Shown in pieces: positions 36,634 through 45,027 of a stretch of 64,000 bases of DNA. Every line of letters begins with the position of its first letter. Within the stretch, counting starts at the first letter, position 1. Source of the stretch: Lacipirellula parvula. Its GTDB lineage: Bacteria > Planctomycetota > Planctomycetia > Pirellulales > Lacipirellulaceae. The notes beneath the pieces were generated by a model that was not told the origin of the DNA, ran no database searches, and saw nothing but the letters and a program-made list of their open reading frames with translations. The DNA lies in contig NZ_AP021861.1 in NCBI RefSeq assembly GCF_009177095.1, forward strand, positions 2,710,501 to 2,774,500, in the 5' to 3' direction. A program made the position numbers and the translations under genes.

Positions 36634-37692
36634 GTGGCGGATCGAATCGTGGCTACCGTCGACGCCAAGCCGCCGGCGATTAATCCACTGCTTGCATCGG
36701 CGCATCGCGTCGAGGCGCGAGACGCCGACTTGTTCGAGCGTCGCTTGCAGACTTTCGTTCCGCCAGCCGCCTTCGACGTCCACGCCCATCTTTACCCGCT
36801 CGTGGCGACGGGAGTCGAAGCAAGCGGAGACGAAGCCGACGTTGGCTTGGCCGTCTATCAGAATCTAATGGGTCAATGGATGGGCGCGCTGGCTCCGAAC
36901 AGCGGCCTGTTCTTCGGCATGCCGCGGCCTTCGAGCGATTTAGAGGCGATTAATCGCTTCGTTGCGATCGAGGTTGCATCCAGTAACGAGCGCCGTGGCT
37001 TGATGCTCATCCGACCTCAAGACGACCCAATCGAGGTCGAGCGTGCGCTGCAAGAAGGCGGCTTCAGCGGGTTTAAAGTCTACCACTGCTTTGCGGATCG
37101 CTCGCCAACGATGGAGGCGATGCTTGAGGAGTATCTGCCTGATTGGGCATGGGAAATCGCGAATGCTCAAGAGCTTGTCTTGATGATCCATTTAGTTCGG
37201 GCTGAGGCTCTCGCCGACGAGGCAAACCGTCGCTCGCTTGAACGCTGCTTGCGCGCGTACCCGCGGGCCAAGGTAGTTCTCGCTCACGCGGCGCGCGGGT
37301 TCTGCGCGCAGCATACGCTCGACGGAATTGACGCGCTCGTTCGGTTCGACAACGTCTATTTCGATACGTCGGCAATCTGCGAACCGCTCGCGTTTGCAGT
37401 AATCTTGCAGCGGTTTGGCTCGACGCGGCTGCTCTTTGGCAGCGACTTCCCCGTGTGCATGTTCCGCGGTCGAGTCGTGAGCGTGGCCGAAGGATTCTGC
37501 TGGCTCGCTGAGCAGAACTTGCACGGCGGAGAAGCGACCCAAGCGACGCCGACGTTGATCGGCATCGAATCCCTGCTGGCCTTGCAACAAGCGGCGCGGC
37601 TGCTGCGGCTGAAGGATGGCGAGGTCGAGCAGATTTTCGGGCAAGCGGCGCGATCGCTGCTCGGAATCACTGCGGCGCCGGCGTGCGGCTAA
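36634..37692 (+). CDS. Amidohydrolase-family metal-dependent hydrolase (possible lactonase)
   Basis: A 352-aa TIM-barrel protein with the HxH metal motif in FDVHAHLYP near residues 48-52, VVLAHAARGF with the strand-6 His, and LLFGSDFPVC with the catalytic Asp near residue 270. The start is a GTG preceded by GAGAGG. Members include sugar-lactone hydrolases and decarboxylases. Given the pathway context, opening of an aldonolactone is a reasonable guess. The last 4 bp overlap the end of the converging regulator 2 gene. Confidence 0.8.
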   Translation: MADRIVATVDAKPPAINPLLASAHRVEARDADLFERRLQTFVPPAAFDVHAHLYPLVATGVEASGDEADVGLAVYQNLMGQWMGALAPNSGLFFGMPRPSSDLEAINRFVAIEVASSNERRGLMLIRPQDDPIEVERALQEGGFSGFKVYHCFADRSPTMEAMLEEYLPDWAWEIANAQELVLMIHLVRAEALADEANRRSLERCLRAYPRAKVVLAHAARGFCAQHTLDGIDALVRFDNVYFDTSAICEPLAFAVILQRFGSTRLLFGSDFPVCMFRGRVVSVAEGFCWLAEQNLHGGEATQATPTLIGIESLLALQQAARLLRLKDGEVEQIFGQAARSLLGITAAPACG

Positions 37693-38843
37693 GATCGGCG
37701 ACGCGGCAGCACGGTTTCGCCAGGATAAAAGCCAAGCGGAACGGAGAACTGCGTGACGTCGGTGAGCGATCGTTCGCCGCGGTACATTTCGTTGAGCAGC
37801 TCCACCGTCATGCTGGCCGTTTTCTGCTCATCGATAGTGACCGCCGTCAACTCCTTCGCCAGGGTCGACGATCGGCGCGCTCCGCCGAAGCTAACCAGCG
37901 ACATCTGTTTCGGCGTCTCGATGCCTGCACAGGTGAGCGCAAAGCGGCAGGCCTCCATGTCAGAATCCCACGGGTCGATGATTGCCGTCGGCCGGCGATC
38001 AGCCGGAAGGGACGTCAGCGTTTTGACGGCTTGCTCGATCTCTTGCATCCGCGAAGGCCCGCCGCCGATCACAGCGGAATTGCCAAGGTGAATCAGTTCT
38101 TCAGGCAATCCGCTGCCAATTCGTTCCAGTTCCTGCCGCAGCGCCGCGACGTAGCGATCGACCGCTTGGCTCCGGTGGCTAGCCATAAACGCGATGCGCC
38201 GGTGCCCTTTGTCGATCAGACACTTCGCGGCCATCGCGGCGATCTCTTCATACGGCATCGCGATTAGCGGCGCCGAGAAATTTGGGATCGGACGGTGGAG
38301 CATGACCACCGGAATGTTTTGGTTATGTAATTGCCGAAAGTGATAAGCCGGCGATTCGCCAACCGAAGAAGGAATGAATGCCACCCCCGCCACACGGTTG
38401 TCGAGCAGTTGCAAGATGACGTCGCCTTGGCGCCGGACATCGTTCCCCGTCGTGCAGACGAGGATCTGATGGTGCGTCTCGCCGGCCGCGGCGGCGAATG
38501 CTTCGACGAGCGCCGGATAGTGTCCAGTCTGAATTTCAGGAAGCACGATCGCAAACGCGGCGAGCGTCACCTGCGGCCGTTCCGGCAAACGGTCGAGGAC
38601 CACGGTCCCTTTGCCTGGCAGGCGTTTGATCAGGCCGTCGTGTTCTAATGAAGAAAGAGCTTGTCGCACCGTGCTGCGCGACAGCGAGAAGCGGCGCGCG
38701 AGTTCCGGCTCCGACGGCAGGAAACTTTGCGGAGCGTACGAGCCACTAGCGATCTCGGCCGCAAGCACCGTGCTCAGGTGCGCGTGCTTCCGAGAGGAGG
38801 TGGCCGGCCCGGCGGCCGTTTCAGATGTCTCGGAGCGGGTCAT
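37689..38843 (-). CDS. GntR-type HTH / LacI-type effector-domain transcriptional regulator (regulator 2)
   Basis: A 384-aa paralogue of regulator 1, with the same winged-helix signature (LPSEPELARRFSLSRSTVRQ, KRLPGKGTVV) and a sugar-sensing domain (TGHYPALVEAFAAAAGE, GHRRIAFMASHRSQAVDRY, PTAIIDPWDSDMEA, SLVSFGG). The recognition helix is identical to regulator 1 in this stretch, so both may bind related sites. Yet its upstream region lacks the full operator; only the core TGTTCGAACT (38919-38928) fits. It stands alone on the minus strand and may control the neighbouring operons at 39-46 kb. Confidence 0.9.
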   Translation of the reverse strand: MTRSETSETAAGPATSSRKHAHLSTVLAAEIASGSYAPQSFLPSEPELARRFSLSRSTVRQALSSLEHDGLIKRLPGKGTVVLDRLPERPQVTLAAFAIVLPEIQTGHYPALVEAFAAAAGETHHQILVCTTGNDVRRQGDVILQLLDNRVAGVAFIPSSVGESPAYHFRQLHNQNIPVVMLHRPIPNFSAPLIAMPYEEIAAMAAKCLIDKGHRRIAFMASHRSQAVDRYVAALRQELERIGSGLPEELIHLGNSAVIGGGPSRMQEIEQAVKTLTSLPADRRPTAIIDPWDSDMEACRFALTCAGIETPKQMSLVSFGGARRSSTLAKELTAVTIDEQKTASMTVELLNEMYRGERSLTDVTQFSVPLGFYPGETVLPRRRS

Positions 38844-38879
38844 TTAACAAATCTCGGAGGCCGCCTGGCAAACCCGGGA

Positions 38880-38897
38880 GCCTGCCAAAGGGCAGGC
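38880..38897 (-). other. Perfect hairpin behind the SDR operon
   Basis: GCCTGCC (38880-38886) and GGCAGGC (38891-38897) form a perfect 7-bp stem with a 4-nt loop, in the gap between the SDR gene (ending at 39016) and regulator 2. No T-run follows on the minus strand, so intrinsic termination is possible but weakly supported. Confidence 0.35.
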
Positions 38898-39015
38898 GGT
38901 GCGTGCATCGCCGCTCCGTGTTCGAACTACTGACGCTGGCAAGAGTTTTCGTTGCCCGATGCGAATTTGGAACACCCAATTTTAGGTCAAGCAACCGGAC
39001 TGGGGAATTGCCTGA

Positions 39016-39813
39016 TTACCAGGCCGTCCAGCCGCCATTTACCGCCAAATCGTGCCCTGTGACGAAGGAACTGGCGTCGGAAGCCAGAAAAACGACGGCG
39101 CCTTTCAGTTCATCGGGCGTCCCAATCCGTCCCATTGGTGTTTTTGCACTGAGTCGGAATATCAGGTCCGCCGGGGCTTTTTGCGGGTTCGGAAAGGGGC
39201 CGGGGCTGATCGAATTGACCCGCACCCCATCCGGCGCCCAGTGCACAGCCAGGTGCCGGGTGAGCTGCGCGACGCCCCCTTTGAGCGTCTGGTAGGCGAC
39301 AGGATTGGGGGGCCCGATGCCGTCGTACATCCGCGGATCCGAACTGACCTGGCCGTACATGGAACCCAGCATGATGACGCTTCCCGCCGCCTGTCGCCGG
39401 ACGACGTCGTCTCGCATCAATCGAGCCAAGGTGAAGTAACCTGCGGCATTCTTCAACTGGGCGGCAAAATCGTCCAGCGTCGCATCGCGCCAAGTTTTCG
39501 TCGTCGTTTCATGAGCGTTGTTGACGAGCACGTCGACCTTTCCAAGCGCGGCGGTGACTCGATCAAACGCCGCCGTGATCGACGCTTCGTCCTGGTGATC
39601 GAGTGCAACGCCTAGATGCTCCTGCCCGGCAGCTGGCGGCAACTGTGCGGCAAGTTCTTCCGCTCGTCCAAGCGTGCGGCTCGTCACCACGACCGTAGCG
39701 CCTGCTTCAGCCAAGCCGCTGGCCATCGCTTCGCCCAAATATCCCGAGGCGCCGGTAAGCAAAGCGACGCGGCCAGTTAGGCTAAACTGTTCGAGGACGT
39801 TGCGTGAATTCAT
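39016..39813 (-). CDS. SDR-family oxidoreductase
   Basis: A 265-aa classical short-chain dehydrogenase: TGASGYLG at 20-27 for cofactor binding, NNAHETT after strand 4, Ser151 (IMLGSMYGQ), and Tyr174 with Lys178 (AYQTLKGG). It ends in the C-terminal NGGWTAW tail. It probably oxidises or reduces a sugar or sugar acid. Last gene of a run with the Gfo/Idh/MocA and 3-hydroxyacyl-type dehydrogenases. Confidence 0.9.
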   Translation of the reverse strand: MNSRNVLEQFSLTGRVALLTGASGYLGEAMASGLAEAGATVVVTSRTLGRAEELAAQLPPAAGQEHLGVALDHQDEASITAAFDRVTAALGKVDVLVNNAHETTTKTWRDATLDDFAAQLKNAAGYFTLARLMRDDVVRRQAAGSVIMLGSMYGQVSSDPRMYDGIGPPNPVAYQTLKGGVAQLTRHLAVHWAPDGVRVNSISPGPFPNPQKAPADLIFRLSAKTPMGRIGTPDELKGAVVFLASDASSFVTGHDLAVNGGWTAW

Positions 39814-39831
39814 CGTGATCGTCTTACTTGT

Positions 39832-40833
39832 TTAGTTGCCGCACTCTTCCCAGCGTTGGGATTCGAGCGACTGGAGAATAGCCGTGACCGTGCGAAGCGT
39901 TGCTTCGCCTTCGGCAAGCGAGCATAAGGGCGCCACGCCTTGTTCGATGGCGTCGAGAAAGGCATCAGCCTGCCGTCGGAAGACGTCGTCCTGATTGTAC
40001 GCATCGACGATCGTTTCCTGCCACGCGCCGTCGACATCGGTGAGCCACGCAACGCGGCGGCGGTGGAACTCGGCTCGCAGCTGGCCCTTCTCGCCGACGA
40101 GGGTGATGGCGGCCTCGTTCGCCGGTTGATGCTGATTGAGGTGGTAGAGCGCCATCGCGTCGCCATGTCTGGCGAGCACGTGGGCCGTGTCTTCCACGTC
40201 TACGCCGGTTAGCGCGAGCCGATCCGCATCGGCGGCAACGCGCGTCGCCGGCCCCAGCAACCATTCGACGGCGTTGATCAGGTGCGTTAGCGCGTCTTGA
40301 ATCGCTCCTCCGCCTGTCGCGCGCGAACGGTAGTACGTACTGGCGTACGCCGGCCGATACGTCGGAAAGCTCTGGCCCGCCGACACGGTGGCTTGCAGCG
40401 GGCGGCCAAAATCGATCTCTCGCCAAGCGTCCCTCATCGCAGTCATCACGGGATTGGCGCGGTAGGAATATGCGACGGCTCCAAGCAAACTGCGCTCGGC
40501 AAGCGATGATTTTAATTCGGCGACGCCATCGACCACCGTGCTCAACGGTTTCTCCACCAGCACGTTGATTCCGCGCTTGGCGAGAGTCGTCGCCTGCTCC
40601 ACATGCAGATGCGCGGGCGTCGCCACGACGGCGGCGGTGAAGTCGTTTGCCAGGGCGTCGTCCAAGGATGCGTACGTTTCGCCGATCCCGTAGCGCTCGG
40701 CGACCGCCGTTCTAAGGTCGGCGTTGGGTTCGCAGATGGCCAGCGTCGTACGGTTGGTCGCGCCAAAGCAACGAACATGGCGTTCGCCGATCGAACCGAC
40801 CCCCACGACTAGCGTGCGTCGTCGCGTCGACAT
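39832..40833 (-). CDS. Gfo/Idh/MocA-family oxidoreductase
   Basis: A 333-aa NAD(P)-dependent sugar oxidoreductase with GVGSIGERHVRCFG near residues 11-24 and VEKPLSTV near residue 94, where the Lys is the conserved catalytic-region residue. The C-terminal domain begins with LLGAVAYSYRANPV. The typical substrates are sugars, amino-sugars and inositols. Its start overlaps the preceding gene by 25 bp (40809-40833), so the two are translationally coupled. Confidence 0.9.
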   Translation of the reverse strand: MSTRRRTLVVGVGSIGERHVRCFGATNRTTLAICEPNADLRTAVAERYGIGETYASLDDALANDFTAAVVATPAHLHVEQATTLAKRGINVLVEKPLSTVVDGVAELKSSLAERSLLGAVAYSYRANPVMTAMRDAWREIDFGRPLQATVSAGQSFPTYRPAYASTYYRSRATGGGAIQDALTHLINAVEWLLGPATRVAADADRLALTGVDVEDTAHVLARHGDAMALYHLNQHQPANEAAITLVGEKGQLRAEFHRRRVAWLTDVDGAWQETIVDAYNQDDVFRRQADAFLDAIEQGVAPLCSLAEGEATLRTVTAILQSLESQRWEECGN

Positions 40834-41786
40834 GCCGCACCCTCCTTCGCCATTTCTTCAACCCACTCGCGAACCTTCCAGACGGAGTTACGGAACCGAT
40901 CTTCCCACATCTTCACTTCGTCGTCGGTGTATTCGTAGAAGCCGCGACGATCCGCCACGCCGCGGAGGCCCGCCTCCATCATCGACTGCATCGTGGGCGA
41001 AATAGTTGGCGAGTTGTCGAGCGTTGGCAGTACGTTCGACATTGTGCGGCCGTAGAGGGCCGGGCCGCCAGTAAGGTCGATCCAGCGGAAGGGTCCGGCG
41101 AAGCTGGCCCACAAGCCGACGGAGTTGCGAAATGAGCGGTCGATCGTCTCCGCATCGGCGACGCCTTGCTCGAGTAGACTAAGCGCTTCCCGATACATTG
41201 CGTAACCAAGCCGGTTCGCAACGAAGGCCGGGAAGTCTTGCAGAATCATCGAAGGCTCTTTGCCGCATGATTCCGCGAGCGCGATCGCTCGTGCGAATGC
41301 CTCGTCCGAAGTCTGTTCGCTGCGAATCAATTCAATAAATCGCGTCGCGTACGCCGGCTCGGCCCAATGCATGCCGAGAAATCGTTCCGGATGCTTTCGC
41401 TGGCTTGCCACCGTCGAAACCGGCAGCGACGACGTGTTCGTGGCGACGGGGACGTCTGCGGCGATGCACGCCTCCAGGCCATCGAAGAATTCGCTTTTCA
41501 CGGCGGCGTCTTCCGTGACCGATTCGATGACGAACGTCGCGCTAGCCAACTCTTCGACGGTGCTGGCAAACGTGACGCGGCTCCGCCATTCATCTGTTAA
41601 TGACGCTCGAAAGCCGGCTCTCAAGATCAGCTCGCGCATCGCTTGATCGACGTACTTTTCCGTCTCGGTCTTCAACTCCTGAGAACGGTCGAACGCGATG
41701 ACGCGATGCCCGAACGCCGCCAGGCACGCGACGATTCCTCGTCCCAGAAAGCCAAGTCCCGCAACTCCAACAATCTCGTCTCGCAT
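40809..41786 (-). CDS. 3-hydroxyacyl-CoA dehydrogenase-family oxidoreductase
   Basis: A 325-aa protein from the ATG at 41786, chosen because GGAGG lies upstream and the Rossmann motif VAGLGFLGRGIVACLAA then begins at residue 7. Later motifs: FVIESVTEDAAVKSEFF, GMHWAEPAYATRFIELI and the helical C-terminal domain with GYAMYREALSLLEQG. Family members act on 3-hydroxyacyl-CoA, L-gulonate or other 3-hydroxy acids. With sugar genes around it, oxidation of a 3-hydroxy sugar acid (gulonate 3-dehydrogenase type) is more likely than fatty-acid breakdown. Confidence 0.85.
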   Translation of the reverse strand: MRDEIVGVAGLGFLGRGIVACLAAFGHRVIAFDRSQELKTETEKYVDQAMRELILRAGFRASLTDEWRSRVTFASTVEELASATFVIESVTEDAAVKSEFFDGLEACIAADVPVATNTSSLPVSTVASQRKHPERFLGMHWAEPAYATRFIELIRSEQTSDEAFARAIALAESCGKEPSMILQDFPAFVANRLGYAMYREALSLLEQGVADAETIDRSFRNSVGLWASFAGPFRWIDLTGGPALYGRTMSNVLPTLDNSPTISPTMQSMMEAGLRGVADRRGFYEYTDDEVKMWEDRFRNSVWKVREWVEEMAKEGAACRRDDAR

Positions 41787-42013
41787 GTATGTTCGCGCCT
41801 CCAGTCTGTTCCATGAGCGCAGCACGTGCGCATCGCATAGCGCGCACGTTGCATTCTTCAATTCTCCACAATTGAGCGTCGCCGCTCTCTATTGTCGCTG
41901 AATCTCTCTTGCTATGATCACATAAGCGGCTTAAAAAACGCCGTGTTATCCTAATTCAGTTCGCTGCGCAACCGCGCGGTTTGAAAACAAGCGGCAACAG
42001 GAGCTTCCAGGCA
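41787..42013. promoter_or_regulatory. Divergent promoter region with an ATAA-CGGC dyad
   Basis: Between the dehydrogenase (minus) and the aldolase (plus). TATGAT (41913-41918) with TTGTCG 15 nt upstream may be a plus-strand promoter. Just after it, ATAAGCGGC (41922-41930) and GCCGTGTTAT (41940-41949) form an imperfect inverted repeat about 28 bp long, a candidate operator. AGGAG at 41999-42003 is the aldolase ribosome binding site. Confidence 0.45.
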
Positions 42014-42838
42014 ATGAAGATCAACGGCATCAAACAGCGTTTGGCGAAGAATGAACCGAGCTTCCTGACGACGCTCCACTTGTTTGATCCTGCCGTTTAC
42101 GAAATGGCCAGCATGATCGGCGTCGACGGCATTTGGATGGATATGGAACATCGCACGTTCAGCATGGAAACGGCCCAGCTGCTGCTGACCGCCACCCGTG
42201 CGGGCGGCGACGCCGACGTGCTTCTCAGAGTCTCTCGCGGCGAAATGTCGAGCGTCACCCGCGCTCTCGAATGCGGCGCTCAAGGCGTCATTTATCCCCG
42301 TTGCGAAAGCCCCGAAGAAGCTCGCGAAGTCGTCCGCAACGCCAAGTTCGCTCCGCTCGGCCAGCGCGGTTGCGACGGCTGGAACCGCGATGCGCCGTTC
42401 GGCACGATGCCGCTTAACGACTACATTGCGGCTGCCAATGAACAGACGCTCGTCGTGATCCAAATCGAGTCGCCCGCGGCCCTCGAGCTCGCTCCGGAGA
42501 TCGCCAAGGTCGACGGCGTCGACGTCTTGATGTTCGGCCCCGGCGATTACAGCGTGCTGGCCGGGGTGCCCGGACAGATGCGCAGCTCGGCCGTTCTCAA
42601 CGCCAGCCGTCGCGTTTGCGAAGCGGCTCTCAGCGCCGGCAAGCACTTCGCACAGCCCGCCGGCTCGCTGGAAGCGGCCGAAGAGCTGATGGCGATGGGG
42701 GGACGGATTATTTTTCACGATGCCGACATCTTGATGGTGAACCGCGGGCTTCGCGCAATGCAGGAAATGTTCAAGCCGTACCGCTCTGATTCGGCTAAGG
42801 CTCCAACGCCAGCAGTCGCAAAGCGTCCCTACGAATGA
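42014..42838 (+). CDS. HpcH/HpaI-family aldolase
   Basis: A 274-aa class II pyruvate-dependent aldolase-like protein: FDPAVYEMASMIGVDGIWMD, VIYPRCESPEEA, QIESPAALELAPEIAKVDGVD and LMFGPGDYSVL. Such enzymes split 2-keto-3-deoxy sugar acids to pyruvate and an aldehyde, as would follow dehydratase action. I use the ATG at 42014 because AGGAG lies 10 nt upstream; the frame extends 11 codons further. Its 3' end overlaps the converging amidohydrolase gene by 44 bp. Confidence 0.9.
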   Translation: MKINGIKQRLAKNEPSFLTTLHLFDPAVYEMASMIGVDGIWMDMEHRTFSMETAQLLLTATRAGGDADVLLRVSRGEMSSVTRALECGAQGVIYPRCESPEEAREVVRNAKFAPLGQRGCDGWNRDAPFGTMPLNDYIAAANEQTLVVIQIESPAALELAPEIAKVDGVDVLMFGPGDYSVLAGVPGQMRSSAVLNASRRVCEAALSAGKHFAQPAGSLEAAEELMAMGGRIIFHDADILMVNRGLRAMQEMFKPYRSDSAKAPTPAVAKRPYE

Positions 42839-43643
42839 GGCCCTCAATCGCCTCTTCGTTGAGGCGGGGGAGCGACGTGCTGCGAACCATGTCGTTCAGG
42901 CCGCGCAACCCCGCCATCGTGCCGTTGACCGTCGTGAACGGGTAGTCGGTTCCTAGCAGCAGCTTGTGCCAGACGCCGTACTCTTGCACGAGCATCAAGC
43001 TGTGGAACAACTGCCACGGTCGGTAGTAGAGCGCGCTGACGTCGGCGTAGACATGTTCGTGCTTGCGAATCACCGCGATGCATTCCCCTTCGTAGGGATG
43101 CCCCAAGTGGGCGAGGATGATCCGCAGCTCGGGGAAGCGAATCGCCACGTCATCGATGTGTCGCGGCAACGTGCACTCCAGCACCGCCTGGCTGACAAAC
43201 GTCGTCCCAGCATGCAGCAGTACCGGCAGGCGATGCTTGTTCGCGTACTCCCATAGCGGGTCGAGCGAGCGATCGTTCGGCCGAAACCCCGCGTACATCG
43301 GCAGCAGCTTGATGCCACGGAGCTTTAGTTCCTCGCAGCCGTACCGCATCTCGTCTTCCCAGCCCGGCTGCGTCGGATCGAGACTCATAAACCCAATGAG
43401 AATGTCAGGCCGCTGCGCAACGAAAGCCGCGACGTAATCATCGGGAATCCAAACGCCGCTGAGCTTCGCCTTCCCGCCAAAGACGAGCGCCCGAATGTCG
43501 GCAGGGGCATTCGCTAAGTAATCGTCGAGGCGAACGCTCAGATCGACTTCGACGCCCGCGCGGGCGCGAAGGGCGTCCTTGCGAAACGCCGCGGTGAAAT
43601 GATTCTGGTAATCCCAGGCATGGGTATGAACGTCGACAACCAT
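42795..43643 (-). CDS. Amidohydrolase-family protein 2
   Basis: A 282-aa TIM-barrel hydrolase: VDVHTHAWDYQ at the N-terminus (HxH), VLLHAGTTF, IILAHLGHPYEGE and LLLGTDYPFTTV with the conserved Asp. Members act as lactonases or decarboxylases. It is the last gene of the minus-strand run with the two PLP enzymes, and starts 22 bp after the aminotransferase stop. The end overlaps the aldolase gene in tail-to-tail fashion over 44 bp. Confidence 0.85.
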   Translation of the reverse strand: MVVDVHTHAWDYQNHFTAAFRKDALRARAGVEVDLSVRLDDYLANAPADIRALVFGGKAKLSGVWIPDDYVAAFVAQRPDILIGFMSLDPTQPGWEDEMRYGCEELKLRGIKLLPMYAGFRPNDRSLDPLWEYANKHRLPVLLHAGTTFVSQAVLECTLPRHIDDVAIRFPELRIILAHLGHPYEGECIAVIRKHEHVYADVSALYYRPWQLFHSLMLVQEYGVWHKLLLGTDYPFTTVNGTMAGLRGLNDMVRSTSLPRLNEEAIEGLIRRDALRLLALEP

Positions 43644-43665
43644 CGTCTTCTACTTTCCTTGATCG

Positions 43666-45027
43666 TTAGGCGTTGTTGAGCGAACCGATGGCGTCGTCCA
43701 TCATCTGCAGCGTGAACTCAATGTCTTCCGCGGTGTGGGCGAAGCTGATGCTTCCCTGCTTCGTCGGCGTCGGGAAGTAGTAAACGCCTCGCTCGATCAG
43801 CAGCGAACGCAACTTGGCGTCGAGCGCGAAGTTATGGCCGGAGATGATCTCCCACCAGTTGCGCGGCGGTTCCGGCAAGAAGTAAAACGAGTGAGCGCTC
43901 CCTTGCCGCACCACCGTGGCCGTCAGGCCGTGGCGGTCGAAGCATTCCGCCAATCCGTCGGTCAGCCGCTCGGACAAGCGGTCGAGGTAGCCGTACACGT
44001 CGAGTTCAGGGTCGGCGAGCTTTCGCAAGCAAGCGAGCGTCGCCGAAACGGTCACCGGATGGGCGTTGTACGTTCCCGCGATGAGCACCCGCCGCGTGGC
44101 GTCGCTGCTCATTGCAAGCTCCATCAACTCTGTTTTCCCCGCGAGGGCGGCGATCGGGAAACCATTGGCGATCGCTTTCCCAAACGTCGACAGATCGGGC
44201 GTCACGCCGCACACTGCCTGATATCCGCCGAGCGCGGCCCGGAAGCCGGTCTTCACCTCGTCGAAGATCAGCTTAAAGCCGTAATGATCGGCCAACCGCC
44301 GCAGTCCGGCGTGGTAACCAGGGTCGGGCTTCACGATGCCAATATTTTGCAGCACCGGCTCCGTGATCAGCGCCGCGATCTCGTAACGCCGCGCAATGTT
44401 CTCGACGGCTTCGAGATCATTGAATTCCACCGGATGGAGCAACGCCGCTTCCCCCTTCGGAATTCCGGCAGTGATCGGATTGAGCGGATACTCGCCCCCC
44501 GCCGCCTGCCGTCCGCCGAGCATCTCGACGCTATCCATCAGGTTCGCGGCGACGACGTTCTGATTCCCGTTGTAACTCCCCTGAATCAAAATGACATGCT
44601 CGCGTCCCGTCGCCGCCCGCGACACGCGAATCGCTTGCGCCGTCGCTTCGGAACCGGAGTTCAAAAACTGCACCCGCTCCGCCGTCGGCACGCATTGCAA
44701 GAACAGCTCGGCGAGTTCGCCCTCTTGCTCAGTCGGGCCCGAGCCGAAATTGCTCAGCTGATCGGCGAACGACTGATTCACCGCGGCCTGCTGGTCGGGA
44801 TCGTTGTGCCCGAGGATGTACGGCGCGAAGCCGGCGTGGTAGTCGACGTACCGATTGCCGTCGACGTCCCACAGATACGCCCCCGCCCCTCGCGCGAACG
44901 CCAGCGTCTGGCTCGTGCGGCGATTCACCGAAGCCATGCCGCCGGGGATGAAGCGGCTGTTCCGTTCCAAAATCTGCTGAGACTTGTCGCTCACCTTGCG
45001 AGAGGGAAGCTGCGAGACGTTGCTCAT
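43666..45027 (-). CDS. Class III PLP-dependent aminotransferase
   Basis: A 453-aa fold-type I enzyme: LNSGSEATAQAIRVSRAATG, LIFDEVKTGFRAALGGYQ with Asp256 and Glu257, and TFGKAIANGF with PLP-Lys284. It resembles the glutamate-1-semialdehyde aminomutase branch, which includes many catabolic transaminases. The substrate is unknown. Its start overlaps the end of the next gene upstream (45024-45027), so the pair is coupled. Confidence 0.9.
   Translation of the reverse strand: MSNVSQLPSRKVSDKSQQILERNSRFIPGGMASVNRRTSQTLAFARGAGAYLWDVDGNRYVDYHAGFAPYILGHNDPDQQAAVNQSFADQLSNFGSGPTEQEGELAELFLQCVPTAERVQFLNSGSEATAQAIRVSRAATGREHVILIQGSYNGNQNVVAANLMDSVEMLGGRQAAGGEYPLNPITAGIPKGEAALLHPVEFNDLEAVENIARRYEIAALITEPVLQNIGIVKPDPGYHAGLRRLADHYGFKLIFDEVKTGFRAALGGYQAVCGVTPDLSTFGKAIANGFPIAALAGKTELMELAMSSDATRRVLIAGTYNAHPVTVSATLACLRKLADPELDVYGYLDRLSERLTDGLAECFDRHGLTATVVRQGSAHSFYFLPEPPRNWWEIISGHNFALDAKLRSLLIERGVYYFPTPTKQGSISFAHTAEDIEFTLQMMDDAIGSLNNA

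Noticed and set aside
38919-38928. Core TGTTCGAACT as a sixth operator
   Set aside because: The outer ACA and TGT of the palindrome are absent and spacing is off by one; kept only as a weak hint for regulator 2.
41951-42847. Minus-strand frame of 298 codons over the HpcH/HpaI aldolase
   Set aside because: The plus strand encodes a clear aldolase with conserved motifs and a ribosome binding site; the reverse frame has no motif and results from the GC-rich codon pattern.
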